This document shows, one piece after another, positions 53,405 to 61,539 of a stretch of DNA of 64,000 nt. The translations under genes were made by a program, and so were the position numbers. Position 1 is the stretch's first letter. Each line of letters starts with the position of its first letter. The DNA comes from Ctena decussata (lineage: Eukaryota; Mollusca; Bivalvia; Lucinida; Lucinidae), in assembly GCA_963989385.1 (NCBI GenBank), contig OZ022501.1, positions 25,614,602 through 25,678,601 of the forward strand, in the 5' to 3' direction. The notes under the pieces are model-generated. The model made no database searches. It saw only the letters and a program-made list of their open reading frames with translations, and was not told the DNA's origin.

Positions 53405-54640
53405 AAGAGCTTCGCAAGCCGCGCAAAATACGCCCGTTTTAGTGCCATGAAGGAGTTACAGAATAAACAAGATTGTTTACAGAAGGATGGACAGGCAGAC
53501 AAACAGGGGAAACAACTCCATGATTAATGATTGCAATGTTATCAAAACATTTAACATATCAAATACTATTAGTATACCAAAAATCAGCGTCCACGGTGAA
53601 GCAGCTCAGAAGTTGAGAAATGCTACAGTCAAACAAGGGAGATATTTCATAAACTCTTGATCACAATACTTTCCCTTGACAATATACACATCACAGGAGC
53701 GGCTGTAGTGTAGTGGATAACACTCCAGACTACCAATCCAGGGGTCGCAAGATCGATCCCCCGCTCTTTCGGATGAGACTTTAAACCTAGGTCCCGTCTC
53801 CATATGACCTCGTTGTTGGTGGGACGTTAAACCCGAGTTCACTCACTCACTCACTATACACATCACCATAAAGTTTTGTTAAGATATTCCCAACGGCAAA
53901 GGAGTTACAGAGTAAAAAGGAAATTGATGCAAGGGCAGATAATTCAGGTAGAAAGTAAGCCAGAGTTGTGGTTCTTGCTCAGATACATTGCCCCATTATT
54001 ATGCATGCATTCCTACAAAGTTTCATAAAAATATTTCAAAGGGTTAAGGAGATAGGAAAATGGGTTAGGCTAAAAAACTAATCAAAGGGAGGTTACTCTA
54101 AAATTTAGTACAGGGGAACAACCATTCATATAATATGTGACACACCGTCTTGTGATCATGCACATTGCTATGAAGTTTCATCAAGATATTCCTAATGGTT
54201 ACTAAGTTATTGAATGCACAAGATTAGTACACACAAAAATAGCCTATAAAATCTATTCAAAGGGATGCAACTCCAAAACGAAGAAAGAGAGAGCAACAAT
54301 TTGTTATACGTGACACATCATCAGACCCTCATACACATTGCTATAAAGTTTCATCAAGATAACCCAAACGGTTATCTAGTTATGGCACGCATAAGACTAG
54401 TAGGGTAAAAAATAATCAAAGGGGCATAACTTGGAAACTAAGAAAGGGGGAGAAACAACTACTATATGTGACACTTTGCCCCATCCTAATATATATGCCT
54501 ACATAATTTCATGAAGATATCTCAATCGGTTTCTGGATATGGTGCGCACAAGAATGTTGACGGATGGACAGACAGACAGACGGATGGATGGACAGCGCCA
54601 TGCCAAATATGTCCGTTTTTTCAAAACGGGCATATAAAAA
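53405..54640 (+). mobile_element. Tandem-core element with ACGGGCATAT hairpin end
   Basis: 5' end: CAAGAGCTTCGCAAGCCGCG, then ATACGCCCGTTTT. Core: about five units of 150-170 bp, each with a TTTCATCAAGATAT-like segment (near 53881, 54029, 54183, 54353 and 54512). 3' end: GACGGATGGACAGACAGACA, then the hairpin ATATGTCCGTTTT-ttc-AAAACGGGCATAT (54608-54636). The left arm of that hairpin also occurs at the 5' end (GCCCGTTTT). Inserted in a TTAA element and itself carrying SINE B (53695-53854). Helentron-like class is inferred. Confidence 0.72.
53695..53854 (+). mobile_element. tRNA-derived SINE, family B, intact 160 bp
   Basis: AGGAGCGGCTGTAGTGTAGT (A-box region), GGGTCGCAAGATCGATCCCC (B-box region), GATGAGACTTTAAACC, GTTGGTGGGACGTTAAACCC and (ACTC)n. 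A perfect 12-bp duplication TATACACATCAC lies on both sides (53683-53694, 53855-53866). This copy defines the full length of the family here. Confidence 0.88.
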
Positions 54641-54662
54641 TACCCAGAATGCAATGGGTTAA

Positions 54663-54737
54663 GGAAAGAAGCTGCTGACTTAGGAGCAAATTCCTTCAAG
54701 AGTAGACAGTAAGTTGGAATTAAGGGCTTCATTTAAG
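54663..54737. repeat. Diverged half of the GAATTTGCTCC hairpin
   Basis: GGAAAGAAGCTGCTGACTTA, GGAGCAAATTCCTTCAAGAG and TAGACAG keep the order of 11684-11745. Confidence 0.45.
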
Positions 54738-54885
54738 AATTTAAATTTGATTTTTCAGCGTTCATTGTGTGATGAAGCCAGTGGGCGGAGCTAAAATTCC
54801 ATGAAGCGCGAAGCGCTTCTTGTAGAATTTTAGCAACGACCATTGGCTTCTTCACACGATGAATGCTGAAAAATCAAATTTTTAT
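54738..54885. repeat. Palindrome, ATTTGATTTTTCAGC arms
   Basis: AAATTTGATTTTTCAGCGTT pairs with the complement ending at 54883, and GAAGCCAGTGGGCGGAGCTA pairs with GCAACGACCATTGGCTTC. The centre is GAAGCGCGAAGCGCTTC. A further TGTATGAAGCCAGT at 55122 suggests that the full element reaches to about 55135. Confidence 0.72.
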
Positions 54886-55962
54886 TCTTATATTTAGACC
54901 TTATTTTTAGACCCTTCATGTGCTGTTTTCGTGGTAATTTAATGTAGAATATGCAAAATATGCGTTGAAGAAAAGACAGAAACGACATATTCGGCCATTA
55001 CGTTAAACAGCCGTCGCCATAACGTGGCTTCAATCAAATGTTACGTGGACCAATCAAGATGTTTGTTTACCTTAGACATCACTTGACGACAACGTCACAT
55101 GGTCAACTATCGTTCATCGGTGTATGAAGCCAGTTGCTCTATACGGTTTACTTATGGGAGGTCAGTGGCAAGTGTAAATATTGTCCAAGGAAGTCACAAA
55201 ACTGAAAAGTTGTTTCCCTTTATGAAAATAGAAGAAAAACATAAAGGTATACCCATACACCTTAACTCTAGAATGCTGTTTCAAGAGCTATTGAGAACAG
55301 AACAACTTGCCTAAACCCATGCTTCCCCTACATGCGTCACACAAAACCACAAACAGCTAACATTACTGTGGACATAACGTTAGAACTGGTCAATGTCTTT
55401 TTGAATGAAATCCATTTAATTACACTGTTAATTAAATGTTAAATGTACTCCTTACATGTTAATCAAATGTTAAATGTACTAAGGTTACCTACAAACGGCC
55501 AGCTGAAGCTTCTTTCGATTAACAGAAGCCTGAATAATGTTGACCTGATCAGGACCTGACTAGATTCGTTTATTTACAGCGAAATGTGGTATTTCCCTGC
55601 TTTTATAACACTTTTGCAACTTCTCCTACTTTATAACCACAAAATAAATTATTCCAGTTTCCAGAATTTCTTCTTATTTGCAGAATTTCTTCTAATTCAG
55701 CATTCCAGACAGTCACATTGTTTGACTTACACCTCAGATTATTAAAACGCAAACACTTCCACTGGCTTAAAGAGTTAACCATGAGCTTTAAGAGTTAACC
55801 ACTCAGACACTATTATTTGTCCAAACAAGGTCACAAAGCCTATGAACCCTGTGTATTGGGACCCATATACCATTTGTCGGATATCTTTGCAAATGGACAC
55901 GTCCATCAAAATCAAATAAATCCAGTTTTCATTTTTTAATGTATTTATACAAAACTGTTTGT
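54886..55962. other. No clear feature
   Basis: The 71-codon frame at 55099-55314 overlaps the palindrome family and has no motif. GTTAATCAAATGTTAAATGTAC-type duplication near 55430-55480 is a short local repeat. Confidence 0.4.
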
Positions 55963-56032
55963 TGGCTGAACACCAAGTTCAGACTGCTCCTAGAACTAGA
56001 GGAGCAGTCTGATCAGGGTCTTCACTGTTTGC
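55963..56032. repeat. GATCAG hairpin module
   Basis: GCTGAACACCAAGTTCAGAC, TGCTCCTAGAACTAGAGGAG and CAGTCTGATCAGGGTCTTCA then CTGTTTGC. Confidence 0.65.
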
Positions 56033-56143
56033 CTATGCATTTCTGTCCCAATTCACAGTTTTTACCGTTAGGCATAAAGTAAAAATTTACTTGTTTCACG
56101 TTACTTGATCATGCTTAATTTCTCCTCCCAACCCTTAATTTCT

Positions 56144-56445
56144 TTAAGGCTTTTTTGTAGTATTCCCGTAATGAACCAAACTGTTTTCCAACTGTCTCCA
56201 TATAAATGTTATTTTCGAAATAAAAACAATACCCTTACCTACTAGTTCAATTCTAATTCCCATGTAACCTAAAACACGTATGTTTATTTTTCTTGGCCTA
56301 AACACCACACAAAACCCGATCTTTTGACTCTTACAATGGTGATGACCAAGGATGAACACACCTTCAGTGTTCTCTATTGTTACGTTGAGAGCAATATCCC
56401 TAGCCTCTGGACCTAGACTGGTCACACAATAGAGGCTGTCACACT
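56144..56445 (-). CDS. Weak candidate exon: end of an immunoglobulin-like domain
   Basis: Minus-strand frame: CDSLYCVTSLGPEARDIALN then VTIENTEG, coded by about 56362-56445. The pattern Y-C-V---LG-EA-DIALNV resembles the F-G strands and end of an Ig I-set domain (Y-C-A-N--G----V-L-V). An acceptor-like TTGTTCCCTTTCTTGAATACAG (written here in two parts: TTGTTCCCTTTC, TTGAATACAG) lies upstream at about 56496-56517. However, that frame has stops between the acceptor and the motif, so a frameshift or another acceptor would be needed. The donor would be GAAG/GTGTGT near 56361. Downstream residues look like intron. It may be a real exon, an exon relic or chance. Confidence 0.25.
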
Positions 56446-56524
56446 GACACCCTCATATTACTGGCTAAATCACCAGCTGGCCGATAATTTCACTCCTGTA
56501 TTCAAGAAAGGGAACAAATGACAA

Positions 56525-56713
56525 CTCAGCCATGAAACGACAAAACCATCAAAGTGGCTGTGCGCCCAGTGCAGACTCAGATCAGCCTGGGCATCCGCCC
56601 AGTCTGATCAGACTCTTCGCTATCCGCAACCCTTTAAGCACTTAGCCCAGGCTGATCTGAGTCTGTGCTAGGCATATAACAACTTTGTTGGTTAATTTTT
56701 GTGTTGTGGCTCA
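56525..56713. mobile_element. Hairpin TIR element, TGAGCC family, copy 4
   Basis: CTCAGCCATGAAACGACAAA and TTTTTGTGTTGTGGCTCA at the ends; CAGTGCAGACTCAGATCAGC and its complement near 56650; GCCCAGTCTGATCAGACTC in the middle. Confidence 0.7.
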
Positions 56714-57001
56714 AATCGCAAACACTGCCGTAACTATCATAAATATTCAGCCATAGACGCATTTTCATAGCTGGAAATTCTTTCATAAATATACAGGGAA
56801 ATTTTATTTTAAAAAATTCAAACAGTACAGACCCTGCTCACACAGCTTTGATTAGTCATCATTAATAGTCTACCGTTAAGTTCAACACGGTTCACCTATA
56901 CATTCTGTCCAATTATTCAGGGTAAATATGATATAATACTGTAGTCAGCATTGTGGAAACAGCAAATCAGAAGCTAGAATTACCACCCCTGGCTAATTAT
57001 T
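56714..57001. other. No recognisable feature
   Basis: AT-rich, nothing seen. Confidence 0.4.
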
Positions 57002-57199
57002 TATATACAAGGGCTGTTACCAAACACAAAAAGAGCTGTTTTGAAATGAAAAAGAGTCCTAGTTTCCAAAGGACCTGGTCAGTTTTGGCTAAACAAATTT
57101 GTTTAGCCACAATGACCAAGTAGTTTTGGAAGTTGGAACTATGACTTTTTTTTGTTTTGTAACAGCTCTTTTTGCATTTTGTAACAGCCCTTGTATATA
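57002..57199. mobile_element. 198-bp palindromic TIR element (AGGGCTGTTAC family)
   Basis: TATATACAAGGGCTGTTAC at the left and GTAACAGCCCTTGTATATA at the right are perfect complements. A second pair, AAAAAGAGCTGTTTTG / GTAACAGCTCTTTTTG, follows inward, and GGCTAAACAAATTTGTTTAG is at the centre. A degenerate copy is at 5848-5979. Confidence 0.8.
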
Positions 57200-57773
57200 C
57201 ATAGTTAAGCATGTGTGATTACTGTCCAAATGCACAGTTAAGAATTATTGACTCAGCATTCAGCAGTAACAGCGTCCCAATGTGTACTGTTTGCAAATTC
57301 AATTTTTTCACACTTGGCACTTTAAGGGTTAACAATCCAAATTATCAAACCCAACTTAGCTTCTTGTGATAGTCTTTGGTTTTTAACACAACCAGGCACC
57401 ATATAGGCACGTGGAGGCAACAACTCCTAGCTTCTTTACAAATATCAGGACATAATGTCTAATTTGCTAACCCTACTGCTTATCCTATTCACAGTGGACA
57501 ATAGTGAACGGTTCCTCAGGGTGTGAAAATCTCATTATAATGATGACAACATATAATTACAACAGCTATTGACTGTTGACACCTACCTACAGGTAATACC
57601 CTGCCTGGAGCTAGGTCTGTCTGCAGCACTAATAGTCAGAAGTAACTACCATAGTTGCCCTATCATAATAATGATTTTTTTTGCCTTTCGAAATCAGTTC
57701 AGATATCCAAATTGATCATGTGTAAATCTGGTATAAGATGGGGTTTATCCAAAAATCTAAAACATCCTGTAAC
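57200..57773. other. Right half of a TTAA-family element at 57255-57332; otherwise nothing
   Basis: ACTGTTTGCAAATTCAATTT and CACTTTAAGGGTTAA (TTAA 57329-57332) are the right end of the AAGCAGAC family. The remainder shows no feature. Confidence 0.45.
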
Positions 57774-57951
57774 CACACCGGGTAGGCGGCAAATCGAAAA
57801 CGCTCGTGCAATTGACAAATGCGGATCAAAAACTGTTAGAAACAGCAGTTTCGATTGTAATCACTTTGCCATAGAAAACCCCTTTTCTAACGGTTTTGAT
57901 TCGTGTTAATCGATTGTTAAGAGCGTTTTGGATTGCCGCCTACCCGGTGTG
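57774..57951. mobile_element. 178-bp TIR element (CACACCGGGTAGGC), copy 2
   Basis: CACACCGGGTAGGCGGCAAA at the left, GCCGCCTACCCGGTGTG at the right, AATCGAAAACGCTC and its complement inside. Target duplication not obvious. The frame at 57655-57909 crosses its border. Confidence 0.75.
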
Positions 57952-58031
57952 ATAAGTGTATAAGAGATCCAGAGTTTTGTATTGGAGGAGAAAACCCATT
58001 TCAAAACACCAGAAATGTTTGGATGTACCGA

Positions 58032-58092
58032 GCAAACACTGTAGACCCTGATCAGCCAGCTCTCTGTCTGTCAGATCAGGTCTGCCATGTTT
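58032..58092. repeat. GATCAG hairpin module, degenerate
   Basis: GCAAACACTGTAGACCCTGA, TCAGCCAGC..., GTCAGATCAGGTCTGCCATG. Confidence 0.55.
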
Positions 58093-58614
58093 TCCAAGAG
58101 TTTTAGAAATCATCAGGTTGGATAAAGGAACAGTCCAATTCCAAGATTGGAGAGACTATTATAGAAATGGTAACCGTTGAGGTGTCCCAGTATTTTCAGT
58201 AAATGTTGACATGAAGTTTCATTTTCAAAGACACCAAGTCTCACTCTTACAGAAGATACAGAAGATTCTTGAAGAACATAGATGGTTAAGCTCAGTTAGA
58301 CTGACAAAATGGCATCTCTCATTAAGGCTGAAGCAATTAACTTTCAGCTTTTTCAGCCTCAGCGGATAAAAAAACCAACTTGTCCATAAAAAAACACAAT
58401 GACAAAGGTTTGACTCATCAAATAGGAGTCACTTGGCATTTTAGCCATCATTAGAATAACCGATGAGTCAGAAAACAATGTGGGGAGGAGAAAAAGCATA
58501 GTTTAAAACATGGAATGGAATGGGCTGACAGGGATACTCTCTTCTAATTCTTTTCATATGGCTTTGGGACAGCACTCTAGCTCTCTCTGAAGACATTTAT
58601 TCTTTCTTGTAAGA
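58093..58614. other. No recognisable feature
   Basis: No coding or repeat signal seen. Confidence 0.4.
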
Positions 58615-58825
58615 GTACTGTAATGTCCCTTAAATTTTGGACACCCAAAAGTCGGACAATTATTGTTAAAAAATTCTTAGAAAGTGGATTTTACACACAA
58701 AAATGTATCCAAATGATGCTTAGCGAATGGCAAATGTTGTAGACCCTGATCAAACTGCTCCTGCAGTTTGATTTGGGTTTACAATGTTTGCTCACATCTG
58801 TCTGTCTGAATAATTAGGGTCATTA
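58615..58825. mobile_element. Short TIR element containing the GATCAG hairpin
   Basis: GTAATGTCCCTTAAATTTTG and CACCCAAAAGTCGGACAATT at the left face TCTGTCTGAATAATTAGGGT and CATTAGGGTA at the right. In the centre (58729-58791) GCAAATGTTGTAGACCCTGA...TTTACAATGTTTGC is the hairpin. Similar GTGTCCGAATTTT words next to other GATCAG hairpins (2640-2680, 27240-27310, 40238-40290) suggest that this is the full element type. Confidence 0.5.
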
Positions 58826-59059
58826 GGGTATATACCACCAAAGCAAATGGAATGTAGATTATCTCGTCCATTCCATTCCACTTCAGGTTTTAAACTATGC
58901 TAGGAGAGAAGAGAGGATACTGTTGGCAAATTGGATAATACGATCTAATTTGCATACCAAACTAAGAATATAATTTGCATACCAAAATAGGAATATAATT
59001 TGCATACCAAAGAAAACACTTTACTGTATTTACCCTTTCTATTTGGATGGTACAGCCCA

Positions 59060-59127
59060 AAAAAACAGTGCAGACCCAGATCAGACTGCTCCTAAGGAGA
59101 GGTCTGATCAGGGTATACACTGTTTAC
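59060..59127. repeat. GATCAG hairpin module
   Basis: AAACAGTGCAGACCCAGATC, AGACTGCTCCTAAGGAGAGG and TCTGATCAGGGTATACACTG then TTTAC. Confidence 0.65.
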
Positions 59128-59827
59128 AAACAGTTGAGTTCTAAGGATTATTAGCAGATTCTATGAACAAAAAGGACTTGTCTAAATTCAAAGACGGAAA
59201 AGTCCAATGCAAAAAAGTGATGTCTGAATATATAACTTCATTTTCTCTCATACAGAATTTCTTTCTTCCTCTGGAAATTCAGTTTCTCCATTCTATTGTT
59301 TGCTACTTCAAAGAAAAACAAAGGAATATTTTTCAGAGTTCCACTGGATACTGATACCTAGAATTTTCTTTAATATCTTCACGAAGCTTTGATGAATATT
59401 TTAATTGGAGCATCTGAAATATGAACCAACTAAAATGTGGGTGATTCAAGAAGTAACTGGCCACAGACAGGAACTCAATCCATATTTCCAATCTGACAGT
59501 TTAAATTTTGACCAAAATGTCATAAAACTGGGTGTTATGTAATACTTATGCAACAATGAACATGTCATAATGAAAAGCAAGGTGAATTCAAACCCAGACT
59601 CCAAGCTTAGCAGGCCAGTGCTTACACCATGGAAATTAAGGAGCTAAAATACTAGCCTAATTTTAAAGATTGTTGTGCAGTCTGACAGGCAAAAGAATGA
59701 ATGGAGAGATGCAAAACAGTTCCTCTGAGTCACAACTGCAAGTGAAACTATTTGATTCCCTTTTGACACAAGTATCTCATGTTATGGTATTATTTAATGT
59801 TAACTACCGGTAAATCATCAGAGTAGG
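59128..59827. other. No recognisable feature
   Basis: Upstream, AATATAATTTGCATACCAAA recurs twice near 58965-59010. 59128-59827 shows nothing; the 63-codon frame at 59163 has no motif. Confidence 0.4.
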
Positions 59828-60033
59828 GTCAATTCAGGCAAATTCGGACAGCAGGTAAATTCGGACAGTGACATTGTTTCCTTTATATGTCAGTTGTTTG
59901 GAATTGAAACGAAATTAACTTCGGGCAAATAGTGAAAATCCAGATGAGATGGCTCATTTTGAGCAGTCTCATCTGGATTTTCACTGTTTGCAATGGTATG
60001 TCCCAAATTACCTGCTGTCCGAAGTTACCAGAC
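59828..60033. mobile_element. Short TIR element (TTCGGACAGCAGGTAA ends)
   Basis: AAATTCGGACAGCAGGTAAA at the left and the complement of AATTACCTGCTGTCCGAAG at the right. The central hairpin at 59924-59991 has arms GAAAATCCAGATGAGATGGCTC and the complement of GAGCAGTCTCATCTGGATTTTC in its core, bounded by GCAAATAGTG and CACTGTTTGC. Confidence 0.7.
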
Positions 60034-60416
60034 TCGCCCCCTAACCATTCATTATTATTCTAACAATATTGAGTAGTAACTAGCTGCTATATTTGGTAAT
60101 GTATTGAAATTTTCAGTAAAAGTATATCGTGGAACTGGGGCATGCTTTACTTTCAATACCACCAGATATATTTTCTGACATACTCAAATATCATAAACAA
60201 GATTTTGTCATGCACTTCTTTTCATATACATGCAGTATTAGTCAAACAATAGACACCAAATTTTGAAATTTTATCCATGATTTCTGCTTCAGTAATAATT
60301 AGGATCATTAAGGTGTCTTTAACATAAGACAACCAATATAAACATTGATTTATACTAAATGAGACCATTATCATGAAAATGTGTCCAAAGACATATGCAA
60401 ACCGAGCAGGCTTTGG
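60034..60416. other. No recognisable feature
   Basis: AT-rich, nothing seen. Confidence 0.4.
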
Positions 60417-60442
60417 CCAGACTGCGCATGTGCGCAGTCTGG
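60417..60442. repeat. 26-bp perfect palindrome inside a longer inverted repeat
   Basis: CCAGACTGCGCAT joins directly to its complement, with no loop. Outer arms GCAAACCGAGCAGGC (about 60398) and GCATGCTCAGTTTGC (about 60447) extend it. Confidence 0.75.
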
Positions 60443-60599
60443 TGAAAGCATGCTCAGTTTGCCTAGATGATGTTTAAATCATTAACATTTTTAAGATCAG
60501 CTGCACATCCCAACCAGACTGTACATGTGTAGGGTTGGGGCATGTTTGCACTATACTCATTGTAAGAGCTAAAACTGAAAATATTTGAATTTGCACAGT

Positions 60600-60753
60600 T
60601 TGTATCCAGGTCTTAATGAGCAGCCCCATCTTGATCTACACTGCCCGCTCGTCTTTAAATTCTCAATATGGTACAGCTTGGGCAAAACCTTTTTCTCTGA
60701 AATTTTGCAGATGTGAATTTTGTCATCTGTCTTTTTGGTGCTTACAGGGTTAA
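60600..60753. mobile_element. TTAA-family element, right part
   Basis: GATCTACACTGCCCGCTCG, AATTCTCAATATGGTACAGC, TTTTGCAGATGTGAATTTTG and TGTCTTTTTGGTGCTTACAG then GGTTAA (TTAA 60750-60753): the right end of the AAGCAGAC family. Confidence 0.6.
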
Positions 60754-60957
60754 AGACATATTTTCTCAAAGCGAGGCCCATATATGCATTATTCACAGAC
60801 CATTAAACCATTCCATTTACAATTTAAGGTCAATTTATGAATGGCTTCAAAGACACCGAAAGGTACATGCAATTTTCTTAAGTCTGAATGAAGAGTGAGG
60901 GAAATTTTGATTTTAAGTGTTGCATAACTTTCAGTCTGCAAATTTTTCTTTGTAAAA

Positions 60958-61450
60958 CTATTCTATTCTATTCTATTCTATCCCACAACCTTACTAGGTC
61001 GTTTTGGCACCACAAATGACTTCGAAACAATCCCCTTCCACCTTGTCCTGTTTTCAGCTGCCCTAGTTGAGCTGGCAAAATCCATCCCTATCTAATCTGT
61101 AATATTGTCTTCCCACCTCTTCTTCTGTCTACCTCTTCTTCTTTTTCCTTTCACTGTGCCCTGTAGTTTTGTCTTTGCTAAACCAGAAGACCTTGAGACA
61201 TGGCCAAACCACCTTAGTTTCCATTTCTTGACCAGCGTCAGGAGTTCTTCATAGTCTCCAATGGCTGCTTGGATCTTTCTGCGAACCTCCTCATTGGTTA
61301 TATGGTCCTTGTACAAAATGTTCAGTAAACTTTGGTAGAATCTCATCTCTAAGGCCTGCGTTCTTTTCTCTAACTCTGCTGTCAAGGTCAACAATTCACA
61401 GGCATACAGAAATATGGAAATGACAAGAGAGCGCATAAGTTCCAAAATAC
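60958..61450 (-). pseudogene. RTE-type LINE, C-terminal part of the reverse transcriptase ORF
   Basis: The longest coding relic here. From about 61445 the minus strand reads LMRSLVISIFLYACE..., then ALEMRFYQSLLNI, NEEVRRKIQAAIGDYEELL, KWKLRWFGHVSRSSGLAKT and GKRRRGRQKKRWEDNI. KLRWFGHV...GKRRRGR-K-RW is a widespread C-terminal signature of RTE/BovB-like LINE proteins. An in-frame TAG at about 61089-61091 stands where relatives have Trp. Beyond it the frame continues GMDFASSTRAAENRTRWKGI, then VSKSFVVPKRPSKVVG, to the natural TAG at 60978-60980. A TTCTA-repeat (TAGAA on the minus strand) follows. The RT and endonuclease domains are absent. Confidence 0.75.
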
Positions 61451-61539
61451 ACCATTCTTATGGAATTCTTGTTTCAGAATTGTGTTACCATAGGTGTCCC
61501 GTTATTTACAGGAGGACAAAGTACATACCATAAAATTCT
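61451..61539. other. No feature
   Basis: Short unique spacer between the LINE remnant and the next element. Confidence 0.4.

Larger units (their letters stand above)
53199..54662. mobile_element. TTAA-bounded element (CCCATTGCATTC ends) split by a tandem-core element
   Basis: The left part 53199-53404 starts TTAACCCATTCCATTCGGG and holds a hairpin (53239-53299, GATCAGGCC / GGCCTGATC). The right part, 54641-54662, is AATACCCAGAATGCAATGGG then TTAA. The uninterrupted order is preserved at 23473-23634, where ...CAGACGGCAAAAAATACCCA is continuous. Confidence 0.75.
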
